A DNA stretch of 64,000 nucleotides, taken from Thinopyrum elongatum. Its lineage: Eukaryota; Streptophyta; Magnoliopsida; Poales; Poaceae. The stretch covers positions 291,528,366 to 291,592,365 of the forward strand of contig CM022298.1 in NCBI GenBank assembly GCA_011799875.1. Reading direction: 5' to 3'. Each line of letters begins with the position of its first letter. Within the stretch, counting starts at the first letter, position 1. The notes beneath the pieces are model-generated. The model had not been told where the DNA came from. It saw nothing but the letters and a program-made list of their open reading frames with translations, and did no database searches. Positions 24,974 to 35,379 of the stretch are shown piece by piece. A program made the position numbers and the translations under genes.

Positions 24974-25303
24974 TCAACTAACAAGTAAGATTCTAAGTGA
25001 TGGACAAGAAATCACAGTAAAGCAGTGGCGATCTATTTTCTTGCTGAGATAAATAACTTGAGCAGATACGAAAGAGTACCACCTCTGGTGTGGCACCGTG
25101 TAAGCATCTGTTGAGGCATTGAGGGTGCTGCGGTAGCGATGGCTGTCGGCGGCGTGGAAGCAGATCTTGGAGGGCAGACGGTGGCGGCGAGGGAAATATC
25201 TCGGCGCGGTGGACGAGATGGTCATACGAGTGGCCTCGGCAAGGTGGACGACGACGCGGATGAAGCGAGAGGACGCGATGCAAGGATCCTGGTCCGAAGC
25301 CAT
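24974..25303 (-). pseudogene. hypothetical minus-strand exon split by a retrotransposon
   Basis: ATG at 25303 opens a 109-codon frame on the minus strand, beginning 13 bases from the Tat-like element. Sequence on the far side of that element (34315-34375) continues the same minus-strand region. With the insertion removed, a different ATG (near 34365) reads through the junction into this region in another frame for about 46 codons. No domain is recognised. It is probably a first exon of a transposon-internal gene. Confidence 0.25.
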
Positions 25304-25311
25304 GGATGAGA

Positions 25312-25316
25312 GAGGT
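25312..25316. repeat. target site duplication GAGGT (left)
   Basis: Identical to 34315-34319 on the right side. Confidence 0.85.
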
Positions 25317-26321
25317 TGTCGGTGTACTAGAATAGGGGTACCCTAGTACCCCGTACTTGTGCACGGGCAGTAGTAGCATCCCGCGGCCAGGCTTGCGGGA
25401 GGACAGCCAGGGAGAAGCTCAAGATTATTAAGCCATTCAAGAACAAAGTATACAAAGCAAGAGTTAAGGCCCCGGCAAGAGGAGCTTGCCGGGAGGGACA
25501 GATGAGGCCTAGCCTGAGGTTTGCTGTAGCAGAGTACTTGCCGCGGCAAGGTACTTGCCCCGGCAAGTCATTGGCTGCGGCAAGGTATTGGCTGCGGCAA
25601 GATAGCAGCTGCGGCAAGGTACTTGCCCCGGCAAGTTACCTTGCGCGGCAAGCTATGGGTTGCGGCAAGCTGTCAGGTGCGGCAAGGTCTTGCCGCGGCA
25701 AGCGTTACTGTACCACTGTGCTACTGTGCTGCTCCGGTGCCTCTGCCAGCGTGGCGCTCTGGGTCCTTCCAAGCGTGTGTGGCAGGGCACTGTGTAGACG
25801 GCGGTACACTGTAGCTAGCGGTGCAGGAGCAGGTGGGATAGGCTTTTCCCACGCCCAAGACATCCGGGTACATGTATGTGGACAGCAAAGGCATGGGCAT
25901 TTAATGCCCTTGTCCCCTGCCGTCAGTGGTAGGTAGGACATGTCATCCTGGTAATAATGGCCTTACTGTAGCAACTTTTCACCTCTACCTTTACTGTTTG
26001 CCACCTGTTGGTGACCCCTTTGTGCATATAAAAGGAGGCCCATAGGCAACGTAAAAAAGGGAGGAACTGGGAGATGGAGAACTCCAGTATTGTACGCAGC
26101 TACTCGGTACTGTAGCGCTCCTCGAGCTAGAACAATCATACAGATAATAAACCAAAAAGCAGGAGTAGGGTTTTACGCATCCGTGCGGCCCGAACCTGGG
26201 TAAATCTCTCTCGTGCACTGTCGTGTTCTTCGCTAGATTTGCTCTTCGTGCGACCGTCTCTCCCTGCCGAACGTAAAGGGGTCCTTCCCTGGGTCCCATA
26301 GGTGATCGCGGATTCGTCCCC
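25317..26321 (+). repeat. 5' LTR, missing its last bases
   Basis: Collinear with 33306-34310. After '..gattcgtcccc' the terminal GACA is replaced by AGCC, so the deletion breakpoint lies at 26321/26322. Ten CGGCAAG words cluster at 25540-25705. Confidence 0.9.
26027..26033 (+). promoter_or_regulatory. LTR TATA box
   Basis: TATAAAA within 'gcatataaaaggagg'. The same site is at 34016-34022 in the 3' LTR. Confidence 0.7.
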
Positions 26322-26329
26322 AGCCATCC

Positions 26330-28065
26330 GTGACGCCATCAGTAGGGCAAGGCAGGAAGAGGAAGTTGGCTTCTGGCGACTACTTCCCGGCAGAGCTCCC
26401 CGAAGCCGCCGGCAAGAAGGCTGCCAAAGCCAGCGCCAAAGATGCAGAGGGGCAACTTGCTCCGACAAGGCCTCACGCTCTTGTCGTTGAAGCGGGTGCT
26501 CCTAGGCAAGAGGCAAAGGGGCAACTTGCTCCGACAAGACTTCGGGTCCTTGTCGTTGAAGCAGGCGCTCCTGATCGAAGCGCTGAGGAGCAAGATGCTC
26601 CGACGAGGCCTTGGGCTTCCGTCGTTGAAGCAACCGCTCCCGACGAGCTTGTTGAAGGACAGCACGCTCCAGTAGGGCCCCAGGCTCTTGTCGTTGAAGC
26701 GGCTGTTCCCGCCAAGCTCGTCGGGGAACGGCCGGCTCTGGTAGAGCGACAAGCTCTTGCCGTAGGGCCTGATGTTCCCACAGTAGAAGAAATGCCTTTA
26801 GTCCTCGTTGTCGAGCCACAGGCTCCAGCGTGGGCGCAGCAGATCGTCCGTTTCCTTCAGACAGGAGAACTTCCCGAAGAGCAGGAAGAAGCGGAGAAAG
26901 TAGCCCGACGGTCCAATATGTATCAATTTGTCGATGACATGCTGTGCAGAAAAAGACCAAACGGTGTGAAATTGAAGTGTATTCCCCGGGAAGAAGGACA
27001 GGAGCTGTTGGCGGAGATTCATGGAGGCATATGTGGTCACCACATAGGGTCAAGAGCCCTTGCTGGAAAGGCTTTCCGGCAAGGTTTCTTTTGGCCCACC
27101 GCCCTCCAGGATGCAACTGCACTAGTAACCAAGTGTGAAGCGTGCCAGTTTCATTCCAAGCTGATTCATCAGCCAGCTCAAGCTCTCCAGACAATCCCTC
27201 TCTCCTGGCCATTTTCGGTCTGGGGGCTCGACATCCTCGGCCCCTTTCCCCGTGCCACCGGGGGCTTCGAGTACTTGTATGTGGCCATCGACAAGTTTAT
27301 GAAGTGGCCGGAAGTGGAAGCAGTGAGGAAGGTGACAGCACAATCAGCCATCAAGTTCTTCAAGGGAATTGTTTGTCGCTTTGGTGTTCCTAACAGGATC
27401 ATCACCGACAACGGTACCCAGTTCACGAGCCACGCCTTCATGCAGTATGTCGAAGACCTTGGCGCCAAGGTCTGTTTCGCTTCTGTTGCTCACCCCCGAA
27501 GCAACGGTCAAGCTGAAAGGGCAAATGCTGAAGTGCTGCGTGGGCTCAAGACGAGAACTTTCGACAGGCTGCGCAAGTGCGGCAAGAATTGGATCGAGGA
27601 GCTGCCAGTGGTTCTTTGGTCGATCAGGACGACGCCAAATCGAGCTACTGGCCAGACGCCTTTTGCTCTAGTTTATGGAGCAGAGGCAGTTCTCCCCACG
27701 GAACTCGTATACGGGTCACCTTGAGTGCTCGCTTACGATGAGCTTGAGCAAGAGCAACTGCGGCAAGATGACGCTGTGCTCCTCAAGGAGGATCGTCTTC
27801 AGGCTGCTGTGAGAGCTGCTCGCTACCAGCAAGCTTTGCGTCGCTACCATAGCCGCAAAGTTAATGCCAGAAGTCTCGAGGAAGGCGACCTTGTTCTTCG
27901 GCGCGTTCAGTCGGCCAAGAATTCAAACAAGTTGACGCCGAAGTGGGAAGGCCCTTATCGGGTGAAACGAGTCACCAGGCCTGGCGCTGTCCGCCTGGAG
28001 ACCGAGGAGGCATTCCAGTGATCAATTCCTGGAACATTGAGCATCTTCGTAAGTTTTTTCCATAA
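26330..28065 (+). pseudogene. Gypsy integrase, 3' remnant of pol, broken
   Basis: Integrase inserts element cDNA into chromosomes. The frame opened at 26330 (no ATG; it is the remnant of a longer polyprotein) first carries five 23-residue repeats. Then comes the zinc-binding HHCC region ('HGGICGHHIG' to 'CEACQFH'), followed by the D,D,E core: D in 'WGLDILGPF', D in 'IITDNGTQF', E in 'NGQAERANAEVLRG'. An in-frame TGA at 27722-27724 precedes the C-terminal domain ('PKWEGPYRVKRV', about 27941-27976). A frameshift near 28012 displaces the last residues, which end at the TAA 28063-28065. Protease, reverse transcriptase and RNase H are deleted upstream. The integrase type fits Tat/Athila-group Gypsy elements. 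Confidence 0.85.
26450..26794 (+). repeat. five 69-bp (23-residue) coding repeats upstream of integrase
   Basis: Units start at 26450, 26519, 26588, 26657 and 26726. Each encodes a variant of 'GQLAPTRPHALVVEAGAP' plus a five-residue linker. The fifth is degenerate. The frame is kept through all units. Confidence 0.85.
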
Positions 28066-28913
28066 GGCGCGGTTGCCGGGCCCTTCCCCGGCAACCACCT
28101 TTTGTACAAGTATTGCCGCTGTTGCATGTAATCCTTTGTACAAAGCCAGGCGCAGACCCTGTGCATAAATAAAGCCTTTGTATTTCGCAGTTTTTGACGA
28201 TTTCATGTTTACTTTTATTTTGCATGATTATCTGACATACTATGCAGTACAGCCTCCCCGGTAAGCATTAACGAGCCGCCAAGCTCCTATATCTTTATTT
28301 TCTCTTCTTTCTTTTTCTCAAAGAGACAGAAGCTTCCCTCGCGCACAAGTTTGCCGGGGGGGATGGGATAATGATATGGACCAGGCGTGGACCAGGTGTC
28401 GTTCAAAGAAACTTTGCCTTGCCGGGAAGAAGACAGCAGCAAGCAGTGACAAGACCTTGCCGCGGAGAGATCAGCGACAAAGCTAAGTGCCAAAGTTTGA
28501 ACAATCAAATTCTTTTTTATTTTCAAGGTTATTTTCCTTGAATGATACTACTCTTTGTATGGAAAACCTGTGCGTGACGGAACCTAAGCGTAATCGGTCA
28601 CGCCCTTACCTTGTTTCGAGTCCGCTCAACAACCTAAGTGGCTGCACTGAGCGCGACAAGGTTGCTTGCCGGCAGCGGCACCGCCAGCAGGCTGCTGAAG
28701 TCCCGCACCCAGCGCTCGCGGCAATGGTGCACGCACCGGCAAGTTCCCTATAAGCGTAGGGCAAGTACACACAAAGAAAGAATTTGCTCAAGGGAGATGA
28801 CATGCATTAACTTCAAAATATTGCAAGTTATATTACGAGATAAGTTGCCGCGGCTTAAACAGATTGTTCTTTAACATGTCTAGCGGCAGCAAGGAGGGAG
28901 AAGAATGGGCTCT
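28066..28913. other. spacer between integrase and the antisense gene
   Basis: No coding motif. It is rich in 'ttgccgg' words like the LTR. It holds the 3' flanks of the plus-strand pol and of the minus-strand gene, so the two transcripts would converge here. Confidence 0.5.
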
Positions 28914-31900
28914 CTAATTGCGGAGCTCGCCTTCGACTCTCTGGATTTGGTCCACCCTCTCCACGATGGGCGAGACAAGGGCCTCTAGTGGCGCGGGGTC
29001 GTATCCCTTCGGCAAGCTTTTGAAGATGTTGCTGAAGTCGACGCCCGGGTTTCTGTATGCTATCTTCACCAACAACCTCCGGAGAACTCCCCGGCAAAGC
29101 CTGCGTGACTCGTTGGCCAGTTGAGCCTTGTGATTGACTTGGAGCTGTTGGAGTGCTTCTACTACTCCGTCGAAGAACTCGGCTAGCTTGACGCTAGTTT
29201 GCGTGTTCTTGTCGGTGGAGTACCCGAAGTCCGGCACCTTCAGGGCAGTCAGCTCCTTGTCGATGTCCTCGGCGGCGCTGGCAAGCTTGTCTGTGAAGAT
29301 CCCCACGTTATCCCTGAACTTCTTGTGGGTTGCAATAGCGTCTTGAAGCAGACCCTTTTCCTTCTGGAGCTCTGTCATTAGAAGCCCTTCGCGCTTTCTG
29401 GTGGTGTCGAGCGTCTCCTTCAGCGTGGTCAGCTTCAGCTTCAGGTCTGCTCTGGAGTCGTTGGCGGCGGCAAGCAGATTGTTCTTCTTGGCTATGGTAA
29501 CTTGCATCTCCGCCAAAGTGTGGGTCACCTTTGCCCTCTCACTTTCAAGCGTTGAGAGCTTGTCACCGTTTGCCTTGAGGGCGGCCTCTAGTCTTGCCAC
29601 TTTCTCCTCCGTTTCCTTCCTGTTCACTTCTGTAGCAGCGACAGCGTTGGTGGCCTCCACCAACTTGCTGGCGTACTCCTGGGCCAAGGCTTCGATTTCC
29701 TTCTGGTGTTTTTGTGCCTGCCCCTGGGTCCGCTCTGCGACAAGTCTTGCCACCTCCTCGTCTTTCTGCTGGAGGGTTTCGGCAAGTTTCCTCTTGCGCT
29801 CGGCAAGTTCTTCTTCGTGGGCATCAAGGTCCACTTTCCGCTGGTTCAGATCACCAGCCTGAGCAGACAACTCCTTGGCGGTCTCCTCCTGTTTTTGTTC
29901 AATGTCTTGCTTCATCAGGAGGAGGGCCTGCCGTTCTTCGGCCAGCTGTGCCCGCTTGACCTCTAACGCATTAAGAGATCGCGCGCGGACGTCCGCCAAG
30001 ATCTCCGCGCGCCTCAACATGTCAGCTTCGGCCTTCTCGATGAGCGCCTCCCTGGAAGCTAGCTTCTCCCGTCGGGCGCGATGAAGATTCAGCAGCTTTT
30101 GAAGCAGTTGCTCCTCTTCAGACGTGCTGCTGCTGCTGCTGGCGCCTGGCGCATCCACAAGCTGGAGCCCGGCAGCGGCAAGGATCTCCTCGTCCACAAC
30201 ATCCTCCTCGGTTGGCGCTCTGGAGCCCATCGTCCAGGGGAGGCTGACGTAGACGTTCTCGCCGACCCGAATGTATTTGCTTGGCGGAGGCGAGTTGGGC
30301 GCTGCCGCCTCGTCAGTGGTTGAGGGACCCGTGGTCGGAGTAGCGCCTGGCGCTCCTGTGGCCTCAGGGCCGTCAGTACGACCACCGGCTCCCTTGCCGA
30401 CCTCCTCAGCAGCCTTCTGGGCGGCCTCAGCTTCAGCAGCCTTGGCGGCTTCATCGGTGGGCGCCTTGGCGGTATTATCCTCGGCGGCCTTGCCGGCCTC
30501 TTCGGCAGCCCTGGCAGTTTCTTCGTCGGCAGGCTTGTCGGCTGCCAGCTTGTCGGCCTTGGCAGCGGCGGCCTTGGCGGCCTCGTCATCGACGGCCCCT
30601 GTGGTGTTCTCCTCGGCAGAAGAGTCAATGTTCATTGGCTCCACCGAGGAGGGCTCTGCCAACCCGAGAAGTAAAGCAAAAAGAGCTTCAGGAAGAAATT
30701 CAAGAAGACAAAAGAAAGAAAGCAGAAAGAGTTTTGCGGCAAGTGGGTTTACCCGTGTTGAGCTCAGGAGCGGTGGGCTCCCCTCCCCCGTCAACGTTTG
30801 TCATTGGGGTGGGGTCGCCAGCGCTGGTGCTTGGCACTTCGGCGCTTGCCGGCTCCTCTTCGTGGCTCGGCTCGCTAGTGGGAGCCCTTACCGGAGATCT
30901 TCTCCTTGGCGGTGTGGTCGAGGGGGGTGGTACTTCTGGAGCACCTTCAGATGGCTCCACTTGCTACTCCTCTCCTACACGCCCAAAGATGTCAGTGACA
31001 AAATGCTTGTTCCTCAGCGACCACCAGCGAAAGGTAGTTGAAATACTTACGCTGGGGGCTGCGCTGGGGGCTGCGACGAGGGCTGGGCTCCGAGCTGGTC
31101 GGGATGGTCTCAGACGCTCTCCCGGTGGTTGCCGTGGGCTCATCTTCGACGACCACCATGGTCTTGCTCGTCGAGACCTTAGCTCTCTTCCTTGTCCTCT
31201 CCGCCAAGGTTTCCTCCCTGCGGAAGCAAGGCCGGAGCGCGACAAGTGAGGACAGAAGCAAAACCTTACAAAGATTGAGGGTCGCGGCAAGGGAACTTAC
31301 TCTTCCTCGTCGTCCTCTTCGCTGAGAGCGGAAAAATCAAAGTCCGCCTCCGTGTGAGGAGGGGGAGGAGGGGGAGCTGGGCTCCTTGGCTGCTTGGCGG
31401 GGGTAGTAGCAGCGGTCTTTGATGACCCTGCTCCAGTTGCCGGGGCCGCGTGAGACGCTCCCGCAGCACCAGCCCTTGCCGCGGTCGAGCGCGTCGAACG
31501 GCGCTCCGGCGGTTGTTGAACTTCTTGCCGCTCAGCCACTTTGCCAAGCCTGCGAAGGCGTTTCCTCCTCAGAGGGGCTGGGGACTCTGACCGCGGTGGG
31601 CTTTCGGTGCCCTCCTCGGAAGAGGAGCCCTCATCCTCCGAGCTGCTTGACTCGTCGGCAGGCTGTCTTGGCCCGACATCCTTGCCGGGTGCGGCGAGCT
31701 CGCCCTTCCCGGCAAGCATCCCCTGCTCGGCGAGGCTCTCCTTTTGTGCCACGTCGAGCTCCGCCAAAGTATAACCAAAATCGCCAGCTTCCCTGGCGAG
31801 CCTGTCCTCCTCCACTCTTCGAGCAATGAATTCTATTTCTTGCTCAGTGGTGTTGCGGACGAGCCACTCCTCCACCCGGACCTGCTTTTCGACCGTGGAG

Positions 31901-32934
31901 TCAAAGAATCGCCGCACGTCTTCTTCGAGCGGCACGTCCCAAGTTGCTTCAATGCTGTGCGCATTGCAGAGCGGCATCATAGCGATGATTGCACTCAATG
32001 CGGAGTTGTTGCAAAGGGGAACGATGTGCTTCGGCAGCGTGAACGCCTTGTCGCGCTTCTCTGGATCTGTCTCTTGCTTGAACAGTTCTCGCATAAAAAA
32101 GTCGTGCTGCAGAACTGTGAAGTTGTTGATCAGTCCAGGGCGCAGCCGCATGATATCGGCTGGGTTCTTCCAATTAGAGGCCGGCCTTCCTCTCTGCTGC
32201 AGAGGAGCAATGCGGCAGCGGAGGAAGTCTGCGCCAACCATCCCTATGGTGAGCCCGGCCTCCCTGAGCCGTATGATCCTGGTAGCGGCAATCTCCAGCT
32301 TTTTGTCCTGGGGATCCAGATCGCTCCAGTCTGTGCCACGCGCTGCTGGGGTCTTGCGAAGCTCACAGTATGGTGGCGGCTCGTCGTCAATGATCCAACA
32401 CCATTCAGACCGGATTTCTCCCCATCTTGGGCGGAGATCCCCCTTCAGATAATGCTCCTTGGCGCCCAATCTTGAAACGAACGAGACGCCAACAGTGAGA
32501 GGCTCCCCCTTTTCAGCACGGGGAGTGAAGTAATGCCTGAACAGCGCGGTGTTGGGTGCGACGCCGACGAAGTTCTCGCACAGATGCGCAAATATTGCCA
32601 TGGTGGATACGGCATTCGGTGTGAGATCCAGCAGACGGAGATTGAAGGTGTACATGACGTCGCTAAAGAAATCCGAGTACGGTGGGCAGAGCCCGCACCA
32701 AAAGTAGCAAGCGAAGAAGGGGTACTTGCTCACTTCGCTCTCGTCGGTGGCTGGGCGAACGCGGGTAGCCGGATGCGCCTTGGTCCTCGCGGCCCACATG
32801 CCTTGGAACTTGGCCTTCAGATCCGCCCCCGTGAGCGTCGGAGTGAAGAGCGCGTACTTCTGCCTCTTCATCTGCGCCTGGGTCTCCGTCCTTGAGGACT
32901 TCCCCGTCTTCCCCTTTTCTCCTTTGGGAGGCAT
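28914..32934 (-). CDS. four-exon antisense gene with Transposase_28-like N-terminus and coiled-coil C-terminus
   Basis: Exon 1 runs from ATG 32934 to 31301, exon 2 31217-31051, exon 3 30959-30753 and exon 4 30655-28914. Donors are GTAAGT, GTAAGT and GTAAAC. Acceptors ccgcag and ggcag are good; the exon 3 acceptor (gcaag) is the only weak choice. The phases agree throughout, giving about 1248 residues with no stop. Exon 1 (about residues 40-330) resembles the 'putative gypsy type transposon' domain (Pfam Transposase_28), with 'YPFFACYFWCGLCPPYSDFF' and a following Ser/Glu-rich tail. Exon 4 has an Ala/Lys/Glu-rich stretch and then a long coiled-coil (about 30090-29300). The gene lies opposite to pol, as the antisense ORFs of Tat/Grande elements do. 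The function is unknown; a structural or regulatory role is guesswork. It is the only intact long frame in the element. Confidence 0.7.
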
Positions 32935-33087
32935 GGCGAAGGCGGAGCTGAGGACCGAGGGAGATGCGGACGCGCGCGGTGGCGGAGGATTGGGAAACCG
33001 TTTTGTTTTGGAGCGGAGGAAGAAGAAGGCGGAGATTTGGAGATCGAGAATGGTGAGAGGGGTGTGTGAGTGCTTCTGCAGGTCCCT

Positions 33088-33097
33088 CCTTTTATGG
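33088..33097 (-). promoter_or_regulatory. TATA-like box for the antisense gene
   Basis: On the minus strand this reads ccATAAAAgg, about 155 bases upstream of ATG 32934, inside the element and outside the LTR. It gives the antisense gene a plausible promoter of its own, with a 5' leader of about 120 bases. Confidence 0.45.
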
Positions 33098-33286
33098 GGA
33101 AAGATGCGGAACCATCCGCCCCTTCGTCATTCGAGATAACTGCGCACGCTTCCCACGCTCCGCATTCAATGCGCGACGCATGGGAGAGTGTGCAATTAAA
33201 CATCATAGAGACGTTTCGGCTTATCCCAGCCACGCGTGCCCGTGCATTGTTTGGGCCTGGCCCAACAACGCCCGGCACCGTGTGTG

Positions 33287-33305
33287 GCCCAGGCCCGGGG
33301 GCTCC
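33287..33305 (+). promoter_or_regulatory. polypurine-tract position before the 3' LTR
   Basis: A G-rich 'cccgggggctcc' stretch abuts the 3' LTR. It is short and interrupted by pyrimidines, so its activity is uncertain. Confidence 0.4.
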
Positions 33306-34314
33306 TGTCGGTGTACTAGAATAGGGGTACCCTAGTACCCCGTACTTGTGCACGGGCAGTAGTAGCATCCCGCGGCCAGGCTTGCGGGAGGACAGCCAGG
33401 GAGAAGCTCAAGATTATTAAGCCATTCAAGAACAAAGTATACAAAGCAAGAGTTAAGGCCCCGGCAAGAGGAGCTTGCCGGGAGGGACAGCTGAGGCCCA
33501 GCCTGAGGTTTGCTGTAGCAGAGTACTTGCCGCGGCAAGGTACTTGCCCCGGCAAGTCATTGGCTGCGGCAAGGTATTGGCTGCGGCAAGATAGCAGCTG
33601 CGGCAAGGTACTTGCCCCGGCAAGTTACCTTGCGCGGCAAGCTATGGGTTGCGGCAAGCTGTCAGGTGCGGCAAGGTCTTTCCGCGGCAAGCGTTACTGT
33701 ACCACTTTGCTACTGTGCTGCTCCGGTGCCTCTGCCAGCGTGGCGCTCTGGGTCCTTCCAAGCGTGTGTGGCAGGGCACTGTGTAGACGGCGGTACACTG
33801 TAGTTAGCGGTGCAGGAGCAGGTGGGATAGGCTTTTCCCACGCCCAAGACGTCCGGGTACATGTATGTGGACAGCAAAGGCATGGGCATTGAATGCCCTT
33901 GTCCCCTGCCGTCAGTGGTAGGTAGGACATGTCATCCTGGTAATAATGGCCTTACTGTAGCAACTTTCCACCTCTACCTTTACTGTTTGCCACCTGTTGG
34001 TGACCCCTTTGTGCATATAAAAGGAGGCCCATAGGCAACGTAAAAAAGGGAGGAACTGGGAGATGGAGAACTCCAGTATTGTACGCAGCTACTCGGTACT
34101 GTAGCGCTCCTGGAGCTAGAACAATCATACAGATAATAAACCAAAAAGCAGGAGTAGGGTTTTACGCATCCGTGCGGCCCGAACCTGGGTAAATCTCTCT
34201 CGTGCATTGTCATGTTCTTCGCTAGATTTGCTCTTCGTGCGACCGTCTCTCCCTGCCGAACGTAAAGGGGTCCTTCCCTGGGTCCCATAGGTGATCGCGG
34301 ATTCGTCCCCGACA
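33306..34314 (+). repeat. 3' LTR (1009 bp)
   Basis: TGTCGG...CCCCGACA, followed by GAGGT. TATAAAA is at 34016-34022. Confidence 0.9.
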
Positions 34315-34419
34315 GAGGTCGATCTCTTGTAATGAACAACAACGTCGGGGTATCAGCTCCGGCATGGTGGAGGAGGACGGCGGTGGATGGGGTGGCGGAC
34401 GGAGGAGACTACGGTGGAG

Positions 34420-34750
34420 AGGGTGTTTTGGTGCCAATGGAGTATGAATGGGGAAATGGAGGGAGAGAGGTAGGGGGAACCATGTCTTCAGGGCGTGCTT
34501 GTCTCAAATGCGAGGAAATTTACAAACTTAGCCCCCGTTTAAAATTTCCTACATCACAGCAATATTAGTCGGTTGGGGATAGGACGGTAATCTCGCATAC
34601 ACCAAATATTTGCCGAGGGAGATTTCGGTCGAGGAGAGTTTGTTTTGGCGCCCACTGTGTATGAATCGGGGAGGTGAGAGGCGATTTCGGCCGAGGAGAA
34701 ACTGTGTTTTGGCGCCCACCGTGTATGAATCCGGGGAGGTGAGAGGCGGA
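34420..34750. repeat. tandem duplication of a ~66-bp unit
   Basis: 'tttcggtcgaggagag..tgttttggcgcccactgtgtatgaatcggggaggtgagaggcg' (from about 34622) is repeated at about 34686. A weaker third copy lies at about 34420. It is outside the Tat-like element, in the resumed host sequence. Confidence 0.7.
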
Positions 34751-34754
34751 GGCG

Positions 34755-35375
34755 GTTATGTCACCGTTTGAGTGAAATTACAAGCCTACCCCTATCGAAC
34801 CTATAGAAATCGAGCCGATAGGCTTTGCGTGTCAGGGATAGGTAGTAATTTCCATCTCGCAGATTTTGGTTTTGGGGCGGTTACTGCGAGTTTCCCCGCT
34901 TCGTTCAACTTTTTGCAGAAAAAGAGTGCACGTTTACCGTGCCAACTCAATTCGAATCCATCTTGTATTTTTTTTGGCAGGATCCATTTTGTATTCGAAT
35001 ACAAATCTATATACATCATTTTTTATATATACTTTCAAAAGCACAACAAAGAATTCTGCTCCTTTATATATAAAATATGATTTACAAATGCAATGATCTC
35101 AAAATCATAAGGTTGAATTCAAATTTTTTAAACCAATATATGTTCGACTTTGAATTCAAAATTTTGAAACCAAATTATGTTCAGCTCAAATGTATGGATC
35201 GGTATTATCAATATATTAAATAACATACACACGCACAAATTCAAATTAGTATGCATATTTGATAGATCAAATTTTGGTTCGAGTATGAATTACATGTATC
35301 ATCATCTGGAATTCAAATATTTGAATCCCTTTATGTTGACATGTTCTATGCACAGAACTAAATATTTGAATCTCG
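34755..35375. other. AT-rich sequence, nothing recognised
   Basis: Contains 'gaattcaaa' words repeated near 35110-35170 and 35310. No ORF with a domain. Confidence 0.4.
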
Positions 35376-35379
35376 TTTC

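Larger units (their letters stand above)
19013..25316. mobile_element. second CACTA transposon: left terminus, repeat array and internal part
   Basis: Starts CACTACAAAAAAAATACAC at 19013, followed by inverted 'tccatgacgat/atcgtcatgga'-type words to about 19250. A 54-bp array of GGGCCAAAT/GGCCCGTTAAC words follows (19460-20340), which is typical of CACTA subterminal regions. Beyond it lie exon-like pieces read on the minus strand (22017-22572) and a triplicated block (22911-about 24950). The Tat-like element at 25317-34314 is inserted in this sequence, which resumes at 34315. No right terminus (..TTTTGTAGTG) was found, so the boundary on that side is unknown. Confidence 0.55.
25317..34314 (+). 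mobile_element. young Tat/Grande-like Gypsy retrotransposon with internal deletion
   Basis: LTRs begin TGTCGGTGTACTAG (25317 and 33306), and the 3' LTR ends CCCCGACA (34314). The five bases GAGGT flank both sides (25312-25316 and 34315-34319). By direct comparison the LTRs are collinear over 1005 bases with about eleven substitutions, so the insertion is recent. The 5' LTR lacks its last four bases; the primer site, gag, protease, reverse transcriptase and RNase H are all gone, and integrase follows almost directly. The 3' half carries a spliced gene on the opposite strand, as in the Tat/Grande lineage. The lineage name rests on this layout and on integrase sequence style. Confidence 0.85.

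Noticed and set aside
29401..31249. Long plus-strand ORFs (for example 30271-31041 and 29401-29862)
   Set aside because: They are shadows of the Ala/Ser/Glu-rich antisense gene; plus-strand products are low-complexity Ala/Ser.
31744..32475. 243-codon plus-strand ORF
   Set aside because: Antisense to exon 1 of the minus-strand gene, with no domain of its own.
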